This document shows positions 25,901 to 33,854 of a stretch of 55,634 bases of DNA, one piece after another. The notes beneath the pieces were generated by a model, which was not told where the DNA came from, did no database searches, and saw only the letters and a program-made list of their open reading frames with translations. A program made the translations under genes and the position numbers. The stretch comes from Nitrospinaceae bacterium. GTDB lineage: Bacteria; Nitrospinota; Nitrospinia; Nitrospinales; Nitrospinaceae. Every line of letters begins with the position of its first letter. Positions within the stretch are counted from its first letter, which is position 1. The stretch lies in NCBI GenBank assembly GCA_029261535.1, contig JAJDBF010000013.1, positions 1 through 55,634 on the forward strand. Direction: 5' to 3'.

Positions 25901-26086
25901 ACCCTGCCAGCGCAAAACCTGCGCCTGCCAGGCTTCCGCACCCGTTGTTAGTGCCCGGTCGGCAAAGCGTAAGGTCAAAGCTGAGGTGGATGGCCGCGCC
26001 GCCCATTCCAGCTTCAAAAGCAAAACTGGTTGATGGACGTTTTTATTTTTTCCGCTAATAAATCCGGATGTAAAATCGTTTCTCAT
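22919..26086 (-). CDS. Phage tail-tip/baseplate hub protein, host-specificity type
   Basis: 1055 residues, the largest protein of the element. N-terminal part: LFAGVIADPVQYDASECRLP, LGTPVTLSDYPNVPLQNLGK, VIGAVSQVPGIRVRNV. Middle part: beta-rich modules (about 420-640) that look like inserted carbohydrate-binding or fibre domains. C-terminal part: LLECDVALAHLDLEWGDIVK, then LDHPDTGLNGVFARLTG, which resembles the gp27-like hub domains of siphophage and gene-transfer-agent tail tips. It probably combines hub and host-recognition roles. Start at the ATG 26084-26086, three bases after the preceding gene. Confidence 0.7.
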   Translation of the reverse strand: MRNDFTSGFISGKNKNVHQPVLLLKLEWAARPSTSALTLRFADRALTTGAEAWQAQVLRWQGAGPDTLKAVILWNGPSNLAPGATRFSDLFAQYPPELAMVTLYQWFEGEGLDESDLAPLFAGVIADPVQYDASECRLPLTPFSESLGRKGLGTPVTLSDYPNVPLQNLGKTRPIVIGAVSQVPGIRVRNVKRTRLTSVALPGSSTLDVASTEDFPNTSTLVLNDDEIIYTGKTVNQFTGCSGIAEFHFADDEVLEKVSDHRFLFSDPVFPIQSISRVCVGGHPVDPADYTLDVVKGEVIFSSQPREVRSVDTKFLQAQFDEVAGGNTAVDASFAMQPNLRSRYARINQASRKLNLRQADVMAPLGQIGRVLLRVEHFMEERLSSDSIAVRLSGVGEVGTLSPPADDDSAVTTGSTDITHNHLDTFGFPIDIPQPSIAPTSNADHVVEQGAVSGTGKYQNLIAGLTFVTITFPSAPTGATHGEYQLNLNVEGGLFGIGEAALFFHGNKVAKWNPARANFDYTSSFTLNGSAQPGTMTLSVGAQGGQWTVSLTSVKRLLFYPHGTQATQQSQQTLKSGATTQASLQPSLSAVTEKPTRTVVDFFDVTSAVNADWSWFSGREVEVEYLGSSDGRTVYVLHTAFEIEYARRRLKSSGDITADVSGVIDDPAGSVSGVPNSLLERPDHLFLWSLKNILLLPDASIDSASFASTGSLLLGAVPGGYRLSGVVQQRQTLAELWQAWMVSSRSRLLWSPAGRSRLLFHPLNTSAGLEGQEVKTLSDATVLLHPASNHPRVKLIRGKTNALSTALNLPYERDWSATVRRDRYRKLLRVQDTVQSELFGNVEPPGGRPLDWCAVPAMAEDLAGFYLAELSRPPTLLECDVALAHLDLEWGDIVKLDHPDTGLNGVFARLTGRTDLAGEETPDGLQAVRLQFHLFPIEFLQETAQEEVAGDEILTLFLNWQTGGNNPVSAQELAGFWDQPADVTEPVQAMEDWLFQSSLLTGESSEVAEVLLHHLNLAEALDRAGAGEAAFSSAEGGWGNQAWGFTGWGGREVLM

Positions 26087-26089
26087 GGA

Positions 26090-26404
26090 TCAACCTTTTA
26101 AGGATTGAGAACGGTTCAATTGCAAACGATCCTGTATGGAAATACCCGCGCGGTGGCGTCGCCTTCCAAGCTCTTCCTTCAAACGGCTTTTCAAAATATT
26201 TTGTAACTGCGCCTGCCAATCATTCACCGATTGCAGTTGCTGATAAAACTCCGTACGCAGAGACACCGGATGCGTGAACAGAAAATTTTTCGCCCCGTCA
26301 AAAACTTTCAAGGGAAACACAATCGCGCCGGTCACCTCCTGCACCCCTTCGGCATCCACTTCAAACTTAACGTCTTCAATTTTTAATTGTTCCCAGTCGA
26401 TCAT
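26090..26404 (-). CDS. Hypothetical phage protein, tail-tip cluster
   Basis: 104 residues. ATGA overlap with the preceding gene (26401-26404). N-terminal half beta-like (VKFEVDAEGVQEVTGAIVFP), C-terminal half helical and basic (LQNILKSRLKEELGRRRHRA). No recognised family. Placed between the distal-tail-like protein and the hub. Confidence 0.5.
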   Translation of the reverse strand: MIDWEQLKIEDVKFEVDAEGVQEVTGAIVFPLKVFDGAKNFLFTHPVSLRTEFYQQLQSVNDWQAQLQNILKSRLKEELGRRRHRAGISIQDRLQLNRSQSLKG

Positions 26405-26787
26405 GCTCCCGGCTCCTTCAACAGTTGAATGGTTCCCGAATGCCGCCCTGCGGCGGCTTGTTTAAAATCGAATGCACTCCACCAGCGAACGCGGGTGATG
26501 CCCCCACCCGGGTCGGTGTAGTCAAACGGGGCGGCGGTCTTTCTGACCGTGTCAAAAAATAAAGCCACCTGATCCCGATCCGCCTCTGGCAAATGATCGA
26601 ACACCAGCTCGAACATTTCCCGCGCCGGGGTCGATGGATCCTGCACCAGTACAGCTCCTCCGGCTGTTTCCCCGCGTGCCTGCCGATGAAAATCGCGCTT
26701 GTGCCCGATGGGAAAGCGCGGCGGTTTGGACGGGGTCCAGCTGAGGGTGGGGCTGGCCTGAGTCGGATAACTGAACACAATTGCCAT
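26401..26787 (-). CDS. Distal-tail-protein-like phage protein
   Basis: 128 residues from the ATG at 26785-26787 with a GGAG ribosome binding site. The pattern of an aromatic N-terminus (FSYPTQASPTLSWTPSKPPR), then MFELVFDHLPEADRDQVALF, then FDTVRKTAAPFDYTDPGG and RVRWWS, follows the layout of distal tail or DUF2460-type proteins (F.L..L......L..FF...rG...pF.ytDP). The assignment rests on pattern only. It is the first tail-type gene after the head genes, across a repeat-filled gap. Confidence 0.45.
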   Translation of the reverse strand: MAIVFSYPTQASPTLSWTPSKPPRFPIGHKRDFHRQARGETAGGAVLVQDPSTPAREMFELVFDHLPEADRDQVALFFDTVRKTAAPFDYTDPGGGITRVRWWSAFDFKQAAAGRHSGTIQLLKEPGA

Positions 26788-27031
26788 GGTTAAACTCCTG
26801 TTGGAAAAAAGAGCTTTGCAAAACTTAAAACCCAAATTCCAAGGCGAGATTCTTTCCTTCGACAAGCTCAGGACAGGCTCAACAAAGGAAGTTGCTCAGA
26901 ATGATAGTTCGTTGATTTTATGTGTCACATTCAAGAACGCGAGTAGCGTTCTTGAATAGATGTGACAAGCGGTTCTTGAAGAGAGGAAAAGAGTTTCAAG
27001 GTTATGCAAAAGTCACATGGAAAAGATCGGG
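26788..27031. repeat. Repeat-filled gap between head and tail-tip genes
   Basis: An AAGGCGAGATTC...CTTCGACAAGCTCAGGAC...GCTCAGAATGATAG unit (26830-26905) is followed by a full copy of the hairpin family (26928-26980), whose first part TTCAAGAACGC-GAGTA-GCGTTCTTGAA is a perfect 11-bp inverted repeat at 26930-26956. No gene. In comparable elements this is where tail-tube and tape-measure genes lie. Confidence 0.75.
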
Positions 27032-27649
27032 TTAACCCAGACGCGGCAGTCGGTAAGGGTCCCATAACGCCCGCACTGGCAAAGGCAATTGATCCCGATT
27101 GAACTCCGCAAGACCCGGCACCGGCGCAGACGCCTCGAACAACCAGGTTTTGTCGGCGTAGAGCAAGCGCATCCAGAGCAACATGCCCTGACGCAGAGCT
27201 GAGGGCACATCGACCGCAGTGCCGTAGCCCGCGACAAATTCAATTTCGACCGAACGGGCAATGCGCAGTGCCGAAGGCCAGCTCTGACCTTCGCGCAAAA
27301 TCAAACGACCCGGCTGGGATGCGCTGTCCACCAGATAACGCGCGGCATCAAGAGTGGTCGCCACGTCATTCGCAGAGTAAGTTTTGACATGCGTGATCGA
27401 TTGCAGAGGCGGACGTGGTAGTTCGAGCTCTTTAAGATGCGCGCTGTCTGGTTTAAAAGCATCCAGCCAAAGTACCCAAGTCTGCGTCATCAAAGTGCGG
27501 CGCGTGAACGCCTCACAACTTTCACGCACCGCCTGAATAGCACTGGTGATCCAGGCCGTCTCGGCAGGGTCACTGGTCTTGAGATAAGCTTGCGTTTCAG
27601 CAAGGCTGAGGGGTTCGCCAGTGGGCGGTGTTTTCAATTCAAGTGCCAT
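27032..27649 (-). CDS. Head-tail connector, phiE125 gp8-like
   Basis: 205 residues from the ATG at 27647-27649, with GGAGG eight bases upstream. LSLAETQAYLKTSDPAETAW, then ITSAIQAVRESCEAFTRRTL, RPPLQSITHVKTYS, VEIEFVAGYG, VPSALRQGMLLWMRLLY are the conserved segments of the gp6/gp8-type connector family (HK97 gp6, RcGTA gp6, phiE125 gp8). It docks beneath the portal. Overlaps the preceding small gene by 11 bases. Confidence 0.85.
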   Translation of the reverse strand: MALELKTPPTGEPLSLAETQAYLKTSDPAETAWITSAIQAVRESCEAFTRRTLMTQTWVLWLDAFKPDSAHLKELELPRPPLQSITHVKTYSANDVATTLDAARYLVDSASQPGRLILREGQSWPSALRIARSVEIEFVAGYGTAVDVPSALRQGMLLWMRLLYADKTWLFEASAPVPGLAEFNRDQLPLPVRALWDPYRLPRLG

Positions 27650-27869
27650 GACTTTTCCTCCGTTGACGGGTTCTGCTCTTGCCAGATTTATTTTCCGGAG
27701 CCGCACCCTTGTTTTTCGTCTGCCGTTCAGGGATGCGCCGTGCCCAACCTTCTTTGACAAAAATGCGTGCCAGCGATTCCGGCAAATCAACCCTCTGCCC
27801 CTTTTCATAATGGACAACCGTGTGGCCCTCAGGGCAAGCGGTTTGCGTGGTTTTCATTTCGACTTTCAT
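27639..27869 (-). CDS. Small basic phage protein
   Basis: 76 residues from the ATG at 27867-27869 with GGAGGA upstream. N-terminal part has a YEKGQRVDLPESLARIFVKE pattern, followed by a very basic tail (KNKGAAPENKSGKSRTRQRR). Similar small proteins lie between capsid and connector genes in many HK97-type phages. Function unknown. Confidence 0.55.
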   Translation of the reverse strand: MKVEMKTTQTACPEGHTVVHYEKGQRVDLPESLARIFVKEGWARRIPERQTKNKGAAPENKSGKSRTRQRRKSHGT

Positions 27870-27935
27870 AAAAGAAATTTTCCTCCAGAGAACCCCGCCC
27901 TGATCAAGGCGGGGTTTCAATGCTTGGGTTAAGCC

Positions 27936-28334
27936 CTACGCCGCCGGGGCTTGATGCGGTTGACCGAGGATCACGGTGGCGGTCGAAAGTATGGAAGGCG
28001 TGGTGCCAGCGATGGTCAACACCCCGCGCAGGTAGCGGCTGGTTCCTTTGTAACCAGCCGACTGAATTCCCTCGCCAGCAAAGGCGGAAACCGCCATCAG
28101 GCTTCCCTCCAGTTCTTGTGCCGGGACATCGGTCCAGGTACTGGCATCGTCCGAGGACTGAAGTTTTGGCGTGTACACCTCGTCGGTATTGACAAAGTCG
28201 CCCACCCATAAATAAAACAGGACAACAGCCGCGCTGAACCCACGGATGTCGACCGTGTCGCCGTTCTGGGTGGCGGTGTAGGACGAGGGTTTGATGGTTT
28301 GAATCGGATGGATATTGTTCTGAATGTCCCGCAT
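27936..28334 (-). CDS. Putative capsid decoration / head protein
   Basis: 132 residues, beta-rich with no charged clusters (GDTVDIRGFSAAVVLFYLWV, YKGTSRYLRGVLTIAG). It follows the major capsid gene directly, the position of head decoration proteins or a trimeric spike. Pattern and place only; no exact family. Confidence 0.5.
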   Translation of the reverse strand: MRDIQNNIHPIQTIKPSSYTATQNGDTVDIRGFSAAVVLFYLWVGDFVNTDEVYTPKLQSSDDASTWTDVPAQELEGSLMAVSAFAGEGIQSAGYKGTSRYLRGVLTIAGTTPSILSTATVILGQPHQAPAA

Positions 28335-28448
28335 GAGAGCACTCCTTATATGGAAAAGGTTTTGGGGAAGAAAAATCCGGGGAGGCTTCCCGGACGGGGT
28401 CGACAGAAATTTTATCCACCCCGTTCCGGGAAACAGTCGCTGGCAAAC

Positions 28449-29639
28449 TTACGCAGAAGTTTTTTGCAGGACCAACGCTTCGAAGTTGGTCACATCGCCA
28501 CCGGTTCGTTTGGTCGTGTAAAACAAAACAAACGGTTTGGCACTGAACGGATCGCGTAGCACCCGCACCCCGGCGCGGTCGACGATACTGTAGGCCTGAT
28601 TCCAGTCGCCGAAGGCGATGGACAGCGAGTTGGCGGACACCGCAGGCAAATCTTCCATGCGTTCGATGGGATGACCGAGCAGGCTCTGCGGTTCACCGAC
28701 CTTGAGCCCCGGCTCCCACAGATAATCGCCGCCGCCGTCTTTGAGTTTGGCAATGGTTTCGATGGTCGCGCGTGCCATCAACCAGGAGGCGTTGCGTACA
28801 TACGGAGTTTTCAGCGCATAAAATAAAGTGCGCAGACCGTCCGCCGTTAACTGGCTGGCATGACCACTGTTGATTTGCTCAACTTCACCGGGGTTAGTGG
28901 TGCCAGCGGGATAGGTGAGAATGCCTCGCGGTTTGTCGGTACCGTCGCCGTTGATGAATGCCGCGTTTTCTGTGTTGCCCATCTTGAGCGCGATCTTGCG
29001 TGCCAGCCAGTCTTCAACGTTCACCCGCGAGTCATCCAGCAATTGCTGGGTAGCTTTGGGCATGGCGTACATTTCGTGCACAGGAATCCGGCGTACGCCG
29101 ATGGTCGGGGTGGTGGTCTCCGCCCGAACTCCAGTCTCGGCAGTCCAGCCGACACCCGCCTCGCCAATGTCTTCGGGAATCTCCAGCGCATCGGTGCTGA
29201 TGGTCTCAACGCTTGCCACATTTCTCATGGGCGAAGTTTCAAACACCTGCTCGACAATCTGATGCGACATCTCCGGCGACACCCAGTAACCTCCCTGCGG
29301 ATCGGAATCGACCGACAGCAGTTTGATTTCGTCGGCATCGAGGGCGCGTTCACCGAAACGCAGGTATTGGCGCATGGCCTGTTTGCGTTCCATGTTGCCT
29401 GCCTCTCCATTATTCCGGTTCATTTCGAGGGCCGGACGCGACAGCCGCGTCTCCAGAGTTTCCAGTCGGTTTTTCATCTCGTTTATGTCCTGCACATCTC
29501 GCACGAGGCTGTCCACCTGATTTTTGAGCAGAGGATCGCGTCGCCCGCGTTCGATCTCTGCCAGGCGTTGATCATTTTTAACTTTGAATTCCTGGAAGGA
29601 TTTGTTGACGTTTTCTACCAGACGTTTGACGTCTTGCAT
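28449..29639 (-). CDS. HK97-family major capsid protein
   Basis: 396 residues. A coiled-coil N-terminal delta domain (about 1-75: VENVNKSFQEFKVKNDQRLA, LLKNQVDSLVRDVQDINEMK) precedes the mature capsid fold (LLSVDSDPQGGYWVSPEMSH, SPMRNVASVETISTDALEIP, FINGDGTDKPRGILTYPAG, DYLWEPGLKVGEPQSLLGHP, IAFGDWNQAYSIVDRAGVRV), which matches HK97 gp5-type proteins. The next gene upstream on this strand is the prohead protease, which would remove the delta domain. Confidence 0.93.
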   Translation of the reverse strand: MQDVKRLVENVNKSFQEFKVKNDQRLAEIERGRRDPLLKNQVDSLVRDVQDINEMKNRLETLETRLSRPALEMNRNNGEAGNMERKQAMRQYLRFGERALDADEIKLLSVDSDPQGGYWVSPEMSHQIVEQVFETSPMRNVASVETISTDALEIPEDIGEAGVGWTAETGVRAETTTPTIGVRRIPVHEMYAMPKATQQLLDDSRVNVEDWLARKIALKMGNTENAAFINGDGTDKPRGILTYPAGTTNPGEVEQINSGHASQLTADGLRTLFYALKTPYVRNASWLMARATIETIAKLKDGGGDYLWEPGLKVGEPQSLLGHPIERMEDLPAVSANSLSIAFGDWNQAYSIVDRAGVRVLRDPFSAKPFVLFYTTKRTGGDVTNFEALVLQKTSA

Positions 29640-29734
29640 TGCATTCTCCTTGGATAAATGGGTGTGACCGTCTTTGTAAAACGGCTAAGTGAAAAGGAAA
29701 AAATAAAAGGGGTCGGCTTTAGGAAATCAACCGA

Positions 29735-30271
29735 TCAAAGAAGGGAGGTGTGAATGAGAGCTGAGTTCAGTTGAGCCAGCGCATGCGACAGGGGGTCGTT
29801 AATTTTAACGGCAGTGACACCCGCCTGCGGGTTCATGGGAAAAGTCACCAGACTGTATTCCATCAACTGGATTTCAATCAGATGCCGCACCGCCGGGTCT
29901 TCAAAATCGTTTTCCCACAGCACGGTTTTAAATCCGATAGAAAGTCCTGTGCGCCCGCCGACCTGCCTGGCCATTCGCATCAGGCTGTGACGCTCGCGCG
30001 CTGATTGCACATTGAGGTCGAGCTGGCCCACAACGAACAGTCCGCGCGAATCCTCAAACGCTTCCAGGTTCCAGCCGATCTGTTGCTCAGGATTGTGGTG
30101 GTCGAGGATCGGCACTTTGCCGCCGTGCGTTTCAAGCAGGGTTTCAGTGAAGGCACCGGGGGCGATCACATCCCCGCCGAGATCAACATTGCCGAAGGTG
30201 GCGGCGTAGCCTTGAAACCGTCCGTCTGCCTCGACCTGTTTTAAATCGAAATCAAAAGATTTGTATTCCAT
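29735..30271 (-). CDS. HK97-family prohead protease
   Basis: 178 residues from the ATG at 30269-30271 (MEYKSFDFDLK); the frame is open 55 codons further up through dispersed repeats, which are not part of the protein. Typical motifs: GRFQGYAATFGNVDLGGDVI, PGAFTETL, catalytic His in ILDHHNPEQQIG, catalytic Ser in GGRTGLSIGF, then YSLVTFPMNPQAGV. It cuts the capsid delta domain during head maturation. Confidence 0.93.
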   Translation of the reverse strand: MEYKSFDFDLKQVEADGRFQGYAATFGNVDLGGDVIAPGAFTETLLETHGGKVPILDHHNPEQQIGWNLEAFEDSRGLFVVGQLDLNVQSARERHSLMRMARQVGGRTGLSIGFKTVLWENDFEDPAVRHLIEIQLMEYSLVTFPMNPQAGVTAVKINDPLSHALAQLNSALIHTSLL

Positions 30272-30571
30272 ATTGAGAGCCTTTATGGGTGCTCGCCGCA
30301 CGGGCGATAGGAAACATTTTTTGCGATGCGCTTTGATATTCAAAAACGCGAACAGCCGTTTTTGAACAGGTGTGACCAGGCGTTCTTTATCCCCCTTTTT
30401 AAAGGGGGCTGGGGGGGTTTGGACAATGCGGAGCAATCAGCCGATGGATTCTTAAAACAGTTTTGATCCAGACGGAGCGTAACAATCACCCTGCTCTTTG
30501 CTGGCTGTGCGCCAGCACCTTCGCGTCTCTCTTTACAAGAGGGAATACCAAAGCCTGCCCCGCAAATGTTT
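30272..30571. repeat. Repeat-filled gap between portal and protease genes
   Basis: 300 bases without a gene. Modules: GTGCTCGCCGCACGGGC near 30289, TTTTGCGATGCGCTTTGATATTC (30318-30340), a hairpin-family copy (30338-30387), a CCCCCTTTTTAAAGGGGG dyad near 30392-30409, and CTGGCTGTGCGCCAGCACCTTCGC near 30500-30523. The last module is also present at 835-858. In typical phages these two genes are adjacent, so the host repeat has entered the structural operon. Confidence 0.75.
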
Positions 30572-31756
30572 TCAGATGGTCGTTCGCAGGTGTTTGTCTA
30601 TCGAGGAGTTGAGACCGTCACCACCAGCGATGGGTTCGTAGCCCAGGGCTTCGCGTTTTTCGTTGACGGTAAGAAAGCGTGCCGTGTTGACCCGCCGCCA
30701 GAGCGATTCCCGGTCTTCCGCCAACGCTTCGATACAATCGGTGTTGAAGTCGAGCACCAGATCGTCACCAAAGCGCGGTACCAGCCAGCGATTGAGCGCA
30801 TCGCGCAAGCGACTGAGAGCCGGGATGACCACTTCCGTATAGAGTGCCTTGCGCGCTTCTTTCCGATTTTGATGGGTCGCGGGAGCGAGCCCAATCAACT
30901 CCGGCGGCACGTTATAAATCTGCGCAATTTGCAGGGCACTGAAACGTTGACCTTCGATCCAGTCCATGTCTTTGGGCGACACCGACAGCTCTTTCCATTC
31001 GAGATCTTCCTCCAGCAGGAGCGGTAGCCGCGCCGTTTGTGCCCCCTGAAACTTGGACCCCATTTCACTTTTGAGTCGGTCAAACTGTTCATCGCTCAAA
31101 CGCTTTTTGGACACCAGCGCGCCCGAAGGCACCGCCGAGTTTTGCAGGAGGGCCGCGTTCCAGCGGTCACAGGCATTGAGCTTGTCGACCGCAATGGAGG
31201 CCACTTCCACCGGCGACTGTCCGTACCAGTCGTCGAGAGGATTGAACAGTTTCATGTGCAGAACCTGCTCCGGCGCGAAGCGCACCGTTTCGCCGCCGAC
31301 GCGATACTCGTAACCGGCGATGAAATCCGTGCGGTCCGGCAGAACACTCATCCGATCCGGACGCAGGGCATACAATTCAGACGGGCGGGCATTGCGCGCG
31401 CCGGTCGCTTCAATAAAAACGTTGCCGGAAAGATAGAGCTGAGAGATGACCGTCTCCATCCATTCAAACTGCCCCATAAAGGGATTGGGGCAGGCCAGTA
31501 ATTTTAAAAGAGGGTGATCCGGCACCTCTTGCCATTCGCCGCCTTTGGGGTGGCGCGTGAGGAGCCAGGGAACACCAGCGGACGCGCCTGCGATTTCACG
31601 CACACAGGCGTGGACGACACTGTTTTGCTGATAACCTTCCTTCATCAATTGGTCGTAGCGCGGTTTGAGTCGGGTGGCCCCCGGCAGGGGCAACCATAAA
31701 GTGAGGGCGCGAGTGGCTTGACTTGCTTTGCTTTGGAACCAGGACTTGATCGGCAT
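30572..31756 (-). CDS. Phage portal protein, HK97 type
   Basis: 394 residues. QNSVVHACVREIAGASAGVP, HPLLKLLACPNPFMGQFEWM, LSGNVFIEATGARNARPSEL, LYALRPDRMSVLPD, VLHMKLFNPLDDWYGQSPVE and IAQIYNVPPELIGL are the standard motifs of HK97 gp3-type portals. It forms the dodecameric DNA entry ring. It follows the terminase gene and precedes the protease. Confidence 0.95.
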   Translation of the reverse strand: MPIKSWFQSKASQATRALTLWLPLPGATRLKPRYDQLMKEGYQQNSVVHACVREIAGASAGVPWLLTRHPKGGEWQEVPDHPLLKLLACPNPFMGQFEWMETVISQLYLSGNVFIEATGARNARPSELYALRPDRMSVLPDRTDFIAGYEYRVGGETVRFAPEQVLHMKLFNPLDDWYGQSPVEVASIAVDKLNACDRWNAALLQNSAVPSGALVSKKRLSDEQFDRLKSEMGSKFQGAQTARLPLLLEEDLEWKELSVSPKDMDWIEGQRFSALQIAQIYNVPPELIGLAPATHQNRKEARKALYTEVVIPALSRLRDALNRWLVPRFGDDLVLDFNTDCIEALAEDRESLWRRVNTARFLTVNEKREALGYEPIAGGDGLNSSIDKHLRTTI

Positions 31757-31797
31757 GTGTTGGCCAGTTTTGGAGGTTGGTAGGGAAGAAAAAATTT

Positions 31798-33453
31798 TTA
31801 TAAACTACGGATGCGGGGACCGCCGTGGGAACGGCTGATCAGGGTGAGCAACATTTCCAGAGCATCGGGGCCGTCATCGTGATCGGCCCTCGGGTAATAA
31901 CGCAGTTGGTCGAGCAGTAAGGCCTGACCTCTGCGAAAGCGGAACACCCCGTTTTTGATATGAGGTTGCAGGCGGGCGATTCGAAGACGCTTGTCGGTTT
32001 TGGGGCGGAGCCCTTCCACCGCCATGAACAGTTTTTGGCGGCGACTTTCTTTTTCGACATGGTCTTTGAACAACTCCTGAAACTGAATCTCCTCGATGCC
32101 TACCAGAGTGAAACCGTATTTTTTGTGCCAGGCGAATAAATCCAGCATCAATTTATCCGGATGACGTTTATTGATATCGGCTTCGAGAATATCGACCGTG
32201 CCGTCCTTGAGTAACCCCCCAATGAGCAAAGCCGACGGGTCGCTTTGCCGCGAGGTCTTGCCCATGGAAGGATCGACCGCGCAGAAAATTCCCTGATAAG
32301 CCTCGGCGGCGAGGCGGATTTCAATGTCTTCCTCTTCCGCAAAAACAAACCAGTCGTTGCGGAACAGCGCGTCGTCCGGATGCAGAGGTTCATTTTGTTT
32401 TTCCGAATCGAAAAATGCCGGGCCATCCGAGACCCGCATTTTCATCAGGTAGGGATAGTCTTCCACTTGCGGCCACAGCACTTCGGTGCCGGTCAACATG
32501 GCTTTGCGGTGGGACTCAAAAAATTCATCGGCGGTTTGTTCTCCCTGATTGATGTAAAGCGCCTCCCAGGTTTCCCACAGGGGAGACGTCGAAAATTTGG
32601 AAATTGCCCGCCAGATGCGTCCGTTCCAGCCGGGCCGTTTGAGCAGGCAGGATAAAAGCGAGTCGTAGTGCAGAACCGTGCCGACCACCAGATAAACCGT
32701 GTAAACTCCACCGGCTTTGAGCAGGGCCTTGAAAAACCAGGTGCGGTCCTTCTCTCTTTGTGTGGGTGAATCAATTCTGCCATCGCTTTCCAGATCATCG
32801 CAGATGACAAGATCGGGCCTTCGATTGCCGTGGCGAGCCCCGCGAAGGGCTTTGCGCTTGCCCCAGCATTTGAGTCCCACTCCATTTTTTGTGACGATCT
32901 GCCCGATGCGCCAGGGACGAGAGCGACCGCAGGCTTCCGGAAAGTCCGTTTGCAGTCTCTCGTTGACTTCAAGTTCGGCTTTGATGAATTCCAAAAACTC
33001 CTGGGCCTGCGGGCCGGTGTCGGAAATGATGCCGATGAAACGGCGATACCGCCCGACAATGCACCAGAGCGGCAGGATGAGCGAGGTCAGTGTGGATTTG
33101 GCGTGGCCGCGAGGTGCGGCTTCCGCCTGTTTTTGTCCGCGTCCCGTTTGCACCGCTTTAAGGATGATCTGTTGATAAGTCGTATACAGAGCCTCGTGCA
33201 TTTTTGAGGGTGGGTCGGTCAGGTAATGCGGGAAATAGGTTCGGGCAAACCATGACAAACTGGTCAGGGCTCGCGCCCGTCGTCGCCGGATATCGTCCGG
33301 CCGGTTTCGCGGGAAGGGCGAGACGGAGCGGGCGATGGCTGAGCGGATTCCGGCGAATCCCCGGGCAAGATCGGTTGACTGTCGGAATGATGCCAAGTTT
33401 GCTTCACCTTTTGTTCTATCAATTCCAGATGATCGCCAAGAACGCGGGCGCAA
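31798..33453 (-). CDS. Terminase large subunit
   Basis: Up to 551 residues. The recognisable protein begins near LSWFARTYFPHYLTDPPSKM. ATPase motifs: Walker A-like EAAPRGHAKSTL, Walker B VICDDLES. C-terminal RNase H-type nuclease: FCAVDPSMGKTSRQSDPSAL, VGIEEIQFQ, DDGPDALEMLLTL. The C-terminus matches the family of putative large terminases seen in Mu-like and archaeal psiM2-type phages. The first 60 or so residues overlap the preceding gene by 190 bases and may not be translated; no good internal start was found. Confidence 0.9.
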   Translation of the reverse strand: MRPRSWRSSGIDRTKGEANLASFRQSTDLARGFAGIRSAIARSVSPFPRNRPDDIRRRRARALTSLSWFARTYFPHYLTDPPSKMHEALYTTYQQIILKAVQTGRGQKQAEAAPRGHAKSTLTSLILPLWCIVGRYRRFIGIISDTGPQAQEFLEFIKAELEVNERLQTDFPEACGRSRPWRIGQIVTKNGVGLKCWGKRKALRGARHGNRRPDLVICDDLESDGRIDSPTQREKDRTWFFKALLKAGGVYTVYLVVGTVLHYDSLLSCLLKRPGWNGRIWRAISKFSTSPLWETWEALYINQGEQTADEFFESHRKAMLTGTEVLWPQVEDYPYLMKMRVSDGPAFFDSEKQNEPLHPDDALFRNDWFVFAEEEDIEIRLAAEAYQGIFCAVDPSMGKTSRQSDPSALLIGGLLKDGTVDILEADINKRHPDKLMLDLFAWHKKYGFTLVGIEEIQFQELFKDHVEKESRRQKLFMAVEGLRPKTDKRLRIARLQPHIKNGVFRFRRGQALLLDQLRYYPRADHDDGPDALEMLLTLISRSHGGPRIRSL

Positions 33454-33854
33454 TCGGATTCGCCCCGATCAAGAAGAAACTGCACGACCGTTTCCAGTGA
33501 TTCCAGCAACAGTTGATCGCGATCGACCCTCTGGCTTTTTTGCCGGGCCTTTAAAACGTCGAGAATACGATCCACATACATGACGTGAATCCGGTGGATC
33601 GGTAATTCTTCCGGTAAATAATTGAGAGCCTTTTTGATTTCCCCGCGAGCTGATATCAAATCAGACAACAACGGATCGAGTACCCGCAAGGAAGGGTCAA
33701 GTGGCGGGGGAGTCTCAACCAGCTTTCGGGTAGGTGCGTTTTCTATGCTGGAGTTTCTGGTTGAGGGCGTGCAATTGTCGGAAAATTCCTCCGAGGGAGG
33801 AGTCTGTTTTTCCTGTGGTGAGAAGCAACCACTCTTTGGTGACGAATTGTTCAT
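33264..33854 (-). CDS. Possible terminase small subunit
   Basis: 196 residues from the ATG at 33852-33854; the start is uncertain because the first 46 residues are low-complexity and overlap the preceding gene. The convincing part is helical: LLSDLISARGEIKKALNYLP, then HVMYVDRILDVLKARQKSQR, then LLLESLETVVQFLLDRGES. The C-terminus is rich in P and S. Assigned only because it directly precedes the large subunit. Confidence 0.45.
   Translation of the reverse strand: MNNSSPKSGCFSPQEKQTPPSEEFSDNCTPSTRNSSIENAPTRKLVETPPPLDPSLRVLDPLLSDLISARGEIKKALNYLPEELPIHRIHVMYVDRILDVLKARQKSQRVDRDQLLLESLETVVQFLLDRGESDCARVLGDHLELIEQKVKQTWHHSDSQPILPGDSPESAQPSPAPSRPSRETGRTISGDDGREP

Noticed and set aside
28860..29657. 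265-codon plus-strand frame opposite the capsid gene
   Set aside because: Antisense shadow of the clearly recognisable HK97 capsid protein.
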